Positions 62,129-64,000 of a DNA stretch of 64,000 nt are shown in pieces. The first letter of the stretch is position 1. The number at the start of each line of letters is the position of its first letter. This DNA is from Aestuariibius insulae (GTDB lineage: Bacteria > Pseudomonadota > Alphaproteobacteria > Rhodobacterales > Rhodobacteraceae): positions 930,001 to 994,000 of the forward strand of contig NZ_JBFONW020000001.1 of NCBI RefSeq assembly GCF_040783535.2, given 5' to 3'. Both the position numbers and the translations under genes were made by a program. The notes under the pieces are model-generated. The model was not told where the DNA came from, ran no database searches, and worked only from the letters and a program-made list of their open reading frames with translations.

Positions 62129-63508
62129 ATGACGGATGAGACAATCGAGATCGAGGGCGACGCCGACGGCTATGCGCTTGAGGCCAAGAAGGTTCAGAAG
62201 ATCCTGACGGCCGTCGAAACGGGCGACGAGCGGCAGTTGGCCTCTTTGCTCGAGCCGCTGCACCCTGCCGATGTCGCCGACCTTCTGGAGCAGATCGAAG
62301 ACAGGCCCCGCGCCGACCTTCTGGATCTGTGGAAAAGCGGGTTCGACGGGGAGGTTCTGTCCGAGCTTGAGGAAAACCTGCGCGAGGAGGTGATCGACCA
62401 GCTGACGCCCGACGCGCTCGCCTCGGCGGTGCGGGACCTGGAAAGCGACGATGTCGTCGATCTGGTCGAGGATCTGGGCGACGAACAGCAGGAAGCGGTT
62501 CTCGATGCGCTTGGGGCGATGGACCGGCAGGCGGTCGAGACCGCGCTGGCCTGGCCGGAAGAAAGCGCCGGACGCCTGATGCAGGCCGAGACGGTGCGCG
62601 CGCCCGAGCATTGGACGGTGGGCGAGACGATCGACTATCTGCGCGGCGAGGAGGATCTGCCCGATCAGTTCTACCACGTGATCCTGATCGATCCGCGCAT
62701 GAAACCTGTGGGTTATGTCACGCTGGGCCGTCTGTTGGGATCGCGGCGGGAGGTTCCGCTTCGCGACCTGATAGAGGACAGCTTTCGGATCATTCCAGCC
62801 ATGCAGGACGAAGGCGAGGTGGCCTACGCCTTCAATCAGTATCACCTGATTTCCGCGCCGGTCGTGGATGAGGACGGCCGCCTTGTCGGCGTTATCACCA
62901 TCGATGACGCGATGGCGGTCCTGGATGAAGAGCATGAGGAGGACATTCTGCGTCTGGCCGGTGTCGGCGAAGGGTCGCTGACGGACCGGGTGATAAACAC
63001 GACGCGTCAAAGGTTGCCTTGGCTGGCGGTGAACCTTGTCACCGCAATCCTTGCGAGCCTTGTGATCGCGCAGTTCGAGATAGCGCTCCAGCAGATCGTG
63101 GCTTTGGCGGTGTTGATGCCGATCGTGGCCTCGATGGGCGGCAATGCGGGCACGCAGTCGCTGACGGTCGCGGTGCGCTCGATCGCGACGAAGGACCTGA
63201 CGGGATCGAATGTCTGGCGGGTGATCCGGCGGGAGGTCGCGGTGGGTCTGATCAACGGCGTCATCTTTGCTATCGTCATGGGAATTGTCGGGGTCATCTG
63301 GTTCGGCTCGCCGATGCTGGGGATCGTGATCGCGCTTGCCATGGTGATCAACATGGTGGCCGCAGGACTGGCGGGGACGGTGATCCCGGTGATCCTTGAA
63401 AAGCTGAAGGTTGATCCGGCTTTGGCCTCGGGCGCGTTCGTGACGACGGTGACGGATGTCGTCGGTTTCTTCGCCTTTCTGGGTCTGGCCGTGGTGCTGC
63501 TGCTGTGA
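62129..63508 (+). CDS. mgtE: magnesium transporter MgtE
   Basis: 459 aa. An N-domain of helical repeats (LLEPLHPADVADLLEQIEDR), a CBS pair (about residues 145-270) and five membrane spans follow in order. The pore helix region VLMPIVASMGGNAGTQSLTV is characteristic. The CBS pair senses cytosolic magnesium and closes the channel. GAAGGAG precedes the ATG. The stop overlaps the next start (GTGA). Confidence 0.93.
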   Translation: MTDETIEIEGDADGYALEAKKVQKILTAVETGDERQLASLLEPLHPADVADLLEQIEDRPRADLLDLWKSGFDGEVLSELEENLREEVIDQLTPDALASAVRDLESDDVVDLVEDLGDEQQEAVLDALGAMDRQAVETALAWPEESAGRLMQAETVRAPEHWTVGETIDYLRGEEDLPDQFYHVILIDPRMKPVGYVTLGRLLGSRREVPLRDLIEDSFRIIPAMQDEGEVAYAFNQYHLISAPVVDEDGRLVGVITIDDAMAVLDEEHEEDILRLAGVGEGSLTDRVINTTRQRLPWLAVNLVTAILASLVIAQFEIALQQIVALAVLMPIVASMGGNAGTQSLTVAVRSIATKDLTGSNVWRVIRREVAVGLINGVIFAIVMGIVGVIWFGSPMLGIVIALAMVINMVAAGLAGTVIPVILEKLKVDPALASGAFVTTVTDVVGFFAFLGLAVVLLL

Positions 63509-64000
63509 CGAAGGAAGACGCGCGGCGAGCGGCATTTGTGCGCAGAAAGGCGGCGCATGAGGCGGCTCCGGTCGGCGCGGCGGGCCGGTTGTCCGAAATT
63601 CTTGCGGGTCATCGCGGGGTGCCCGTCTCGGGCTACCTGCCGATCCGGACCGAGATCGATCCGGTGTCCGCCATGGCGGAAGCGGCGGCCTGGGGGCCAG
63701 TCGGCGTGCCGGTGATCGAAGAGGAGGCGCAGCCACTTCGATTTCGGGAATGGTCGCCGGACGCGGTTCTGGTGCCCGGTCCCTTCGGGGTGCCCGTGCC
63801 CGATGAGGGGGATTGGATGACGCCCGAGATCCTGATCATTCCGCTTCTCGCCTTTGACCGGGCGGGCGCACGGCTAGGCTATGGCGGCGGGTATTACGAC
63901 CGGACGCTGGCGGCTTTGCGCGCGGACGGAGCCTGTCTGGCGGTCGGCTTTGCCTATGCCGCACAAGAGGTGAAGATGGTGCCGACCGAACCGACGGATG
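63505..64000 (+). CDS. 5-formyltetrahydrofolate cyclo-ligase (partial, cut by the window end)
   Basis: 165 residues visible from the GTG at 63505, which overlaps the mgtE stop. VSGYLPIRTEIDP and the later GARLGYGGGYYDRTLAAL, which is the family's ATP/substrate motif, identify it. The enzyme returns 5-formyl-THF to the folate pool. The C-terminal end lies outside the window. Confidence 0.88.
   Translation, partial: MTKEDARRAAFVRRKAAHEAAPVGAAGRLSEILAGHRGVPVSGYLPIRTEIDPVSAMAEAAAWGPVGVPVIEEEAQPLRFREWSPDAVLVPGPFGVPVPDEGDWMTPEILIIPLLAFDRAGARLGYGGGYYDRTLAALRADGACLAVGFAYAAQEVKMVPTEPTD

Noticed and set aside
62036..63736. 566-codon open frame on the minus strand
   Set aside because: It mirrors mgtE and the cyclo-ligase gene; product is low complexity (Arg/His/Gln rich).
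1..64000. CRISPR arrays, tRNA or rRNA genes, insertion sequences
   Set aside because: I looked for regularly spaced repeats, tRNA-like T-arm and anticodon patterns, transposase motifs and terminal repeats and found none that hold up; the 11-bp arrays have no spacers and no cas genes.

Overview
The window looks like a chromosomal segment of a Rhodobacteraceae bacterium (Roseobacter-type alphaproteobacterium). The grounds are a G+C of roughly 60-65% in most genes, a PhyR-NepR-EcfG general stress module, a class A RNase P RNA, DUF1127 and DUF2927 proteins, and a GatC-GatA pair. No phage, transposase, plasmid replication gene, rRNA, tRNA or CRISPR array was recognised. Most of the window is densely packed, with many 1-4 bp start/stop overlaps.

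Layout. 0-1.7 kb: the 5' end of an alpha/beta hydrolase gene and a divergent succinate-semialdehyde-type dehydrogenase. 1.7-8.1 kb: a surface-glycan locus. Three minus-strand genes of clearly lower G+C (coiled-coil protein, GT2-like protein, two-domain glycosyltransferase) face two plus-strand sugar-nucleotide enzymes (a WbpM/CapD-like 4,6-dehydratase and a UDP-sulfoquinovose synthase). 8.1-10.9 kb: an ECF sigma factor coupled to a membrane VWA protein. 10.9-16.5 kb: an oppABCDF-type peptide transporter. 16.8-19.3 kb: glycerate kinase and a serine-glyoxylate-type aminotransferase. 19.3-29.4 kb: a small membrane protein, valS, a DUF3592 protein, a lone form-II CO-dehydrogenase-like large subunit, a DUF2235 hydrolase, a thioesterase, and the divergent metF/metR pair.

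29.4-41.2 kb is a stress island: an FNT channel, a TUDOR-like/host-attachment-like/topoisomerase IB operon, MATE transporter and Crp/Fnr regulator, a DUF883 protein, phyR / nepR-ecfG-histidine kinase-phospholipase D, an AI-2E family transporter and CsbD. Four of these units have upstream GGAAC-N16/17-C(A/G)TT motifs at promoter distance, which matches the EcfG promoter class. 41.2-48.3 kb holds one long minus-strand series: small membrane protein, XpaC-like, TelA, DUF2927 lipoprotein, SPFH-GYF protein, zinc-ribbon membrane protein, fructokinase and dtd. It looks like an envelope/toxic-anion stress system attached to housekeeping genes.

48.4-64 kb is mostly housekeeping: rluB-type pseudouridine synthase, tadA, a ceramidase-like protein, gatCA, an Excalibur lipoprotein, an amidase, rnpB, a PAS protein, rpmG, GNAT, BI-1, DUF1127, a LysR regulator, a quinone oxidoreductase, an XRE regulator, hisN, a CAP lipoprotein, guanine deaminase, mgtE and the start of 5-formyl-THF cyclo-ligase.

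Points most worth a second look: the stress-promoter set around phyR/ecfG, the TelA-XpaC-SPFH-zinc-ribbon operon with a hairpin over its first ribosome binding site, the sulfoquinovose synthase beside foreign-looking glycosyltransferases, and an 11-bp tandem repeat found both between genes and in frame inside valS. All family calls rest on motif recognition by eye; no search was run.
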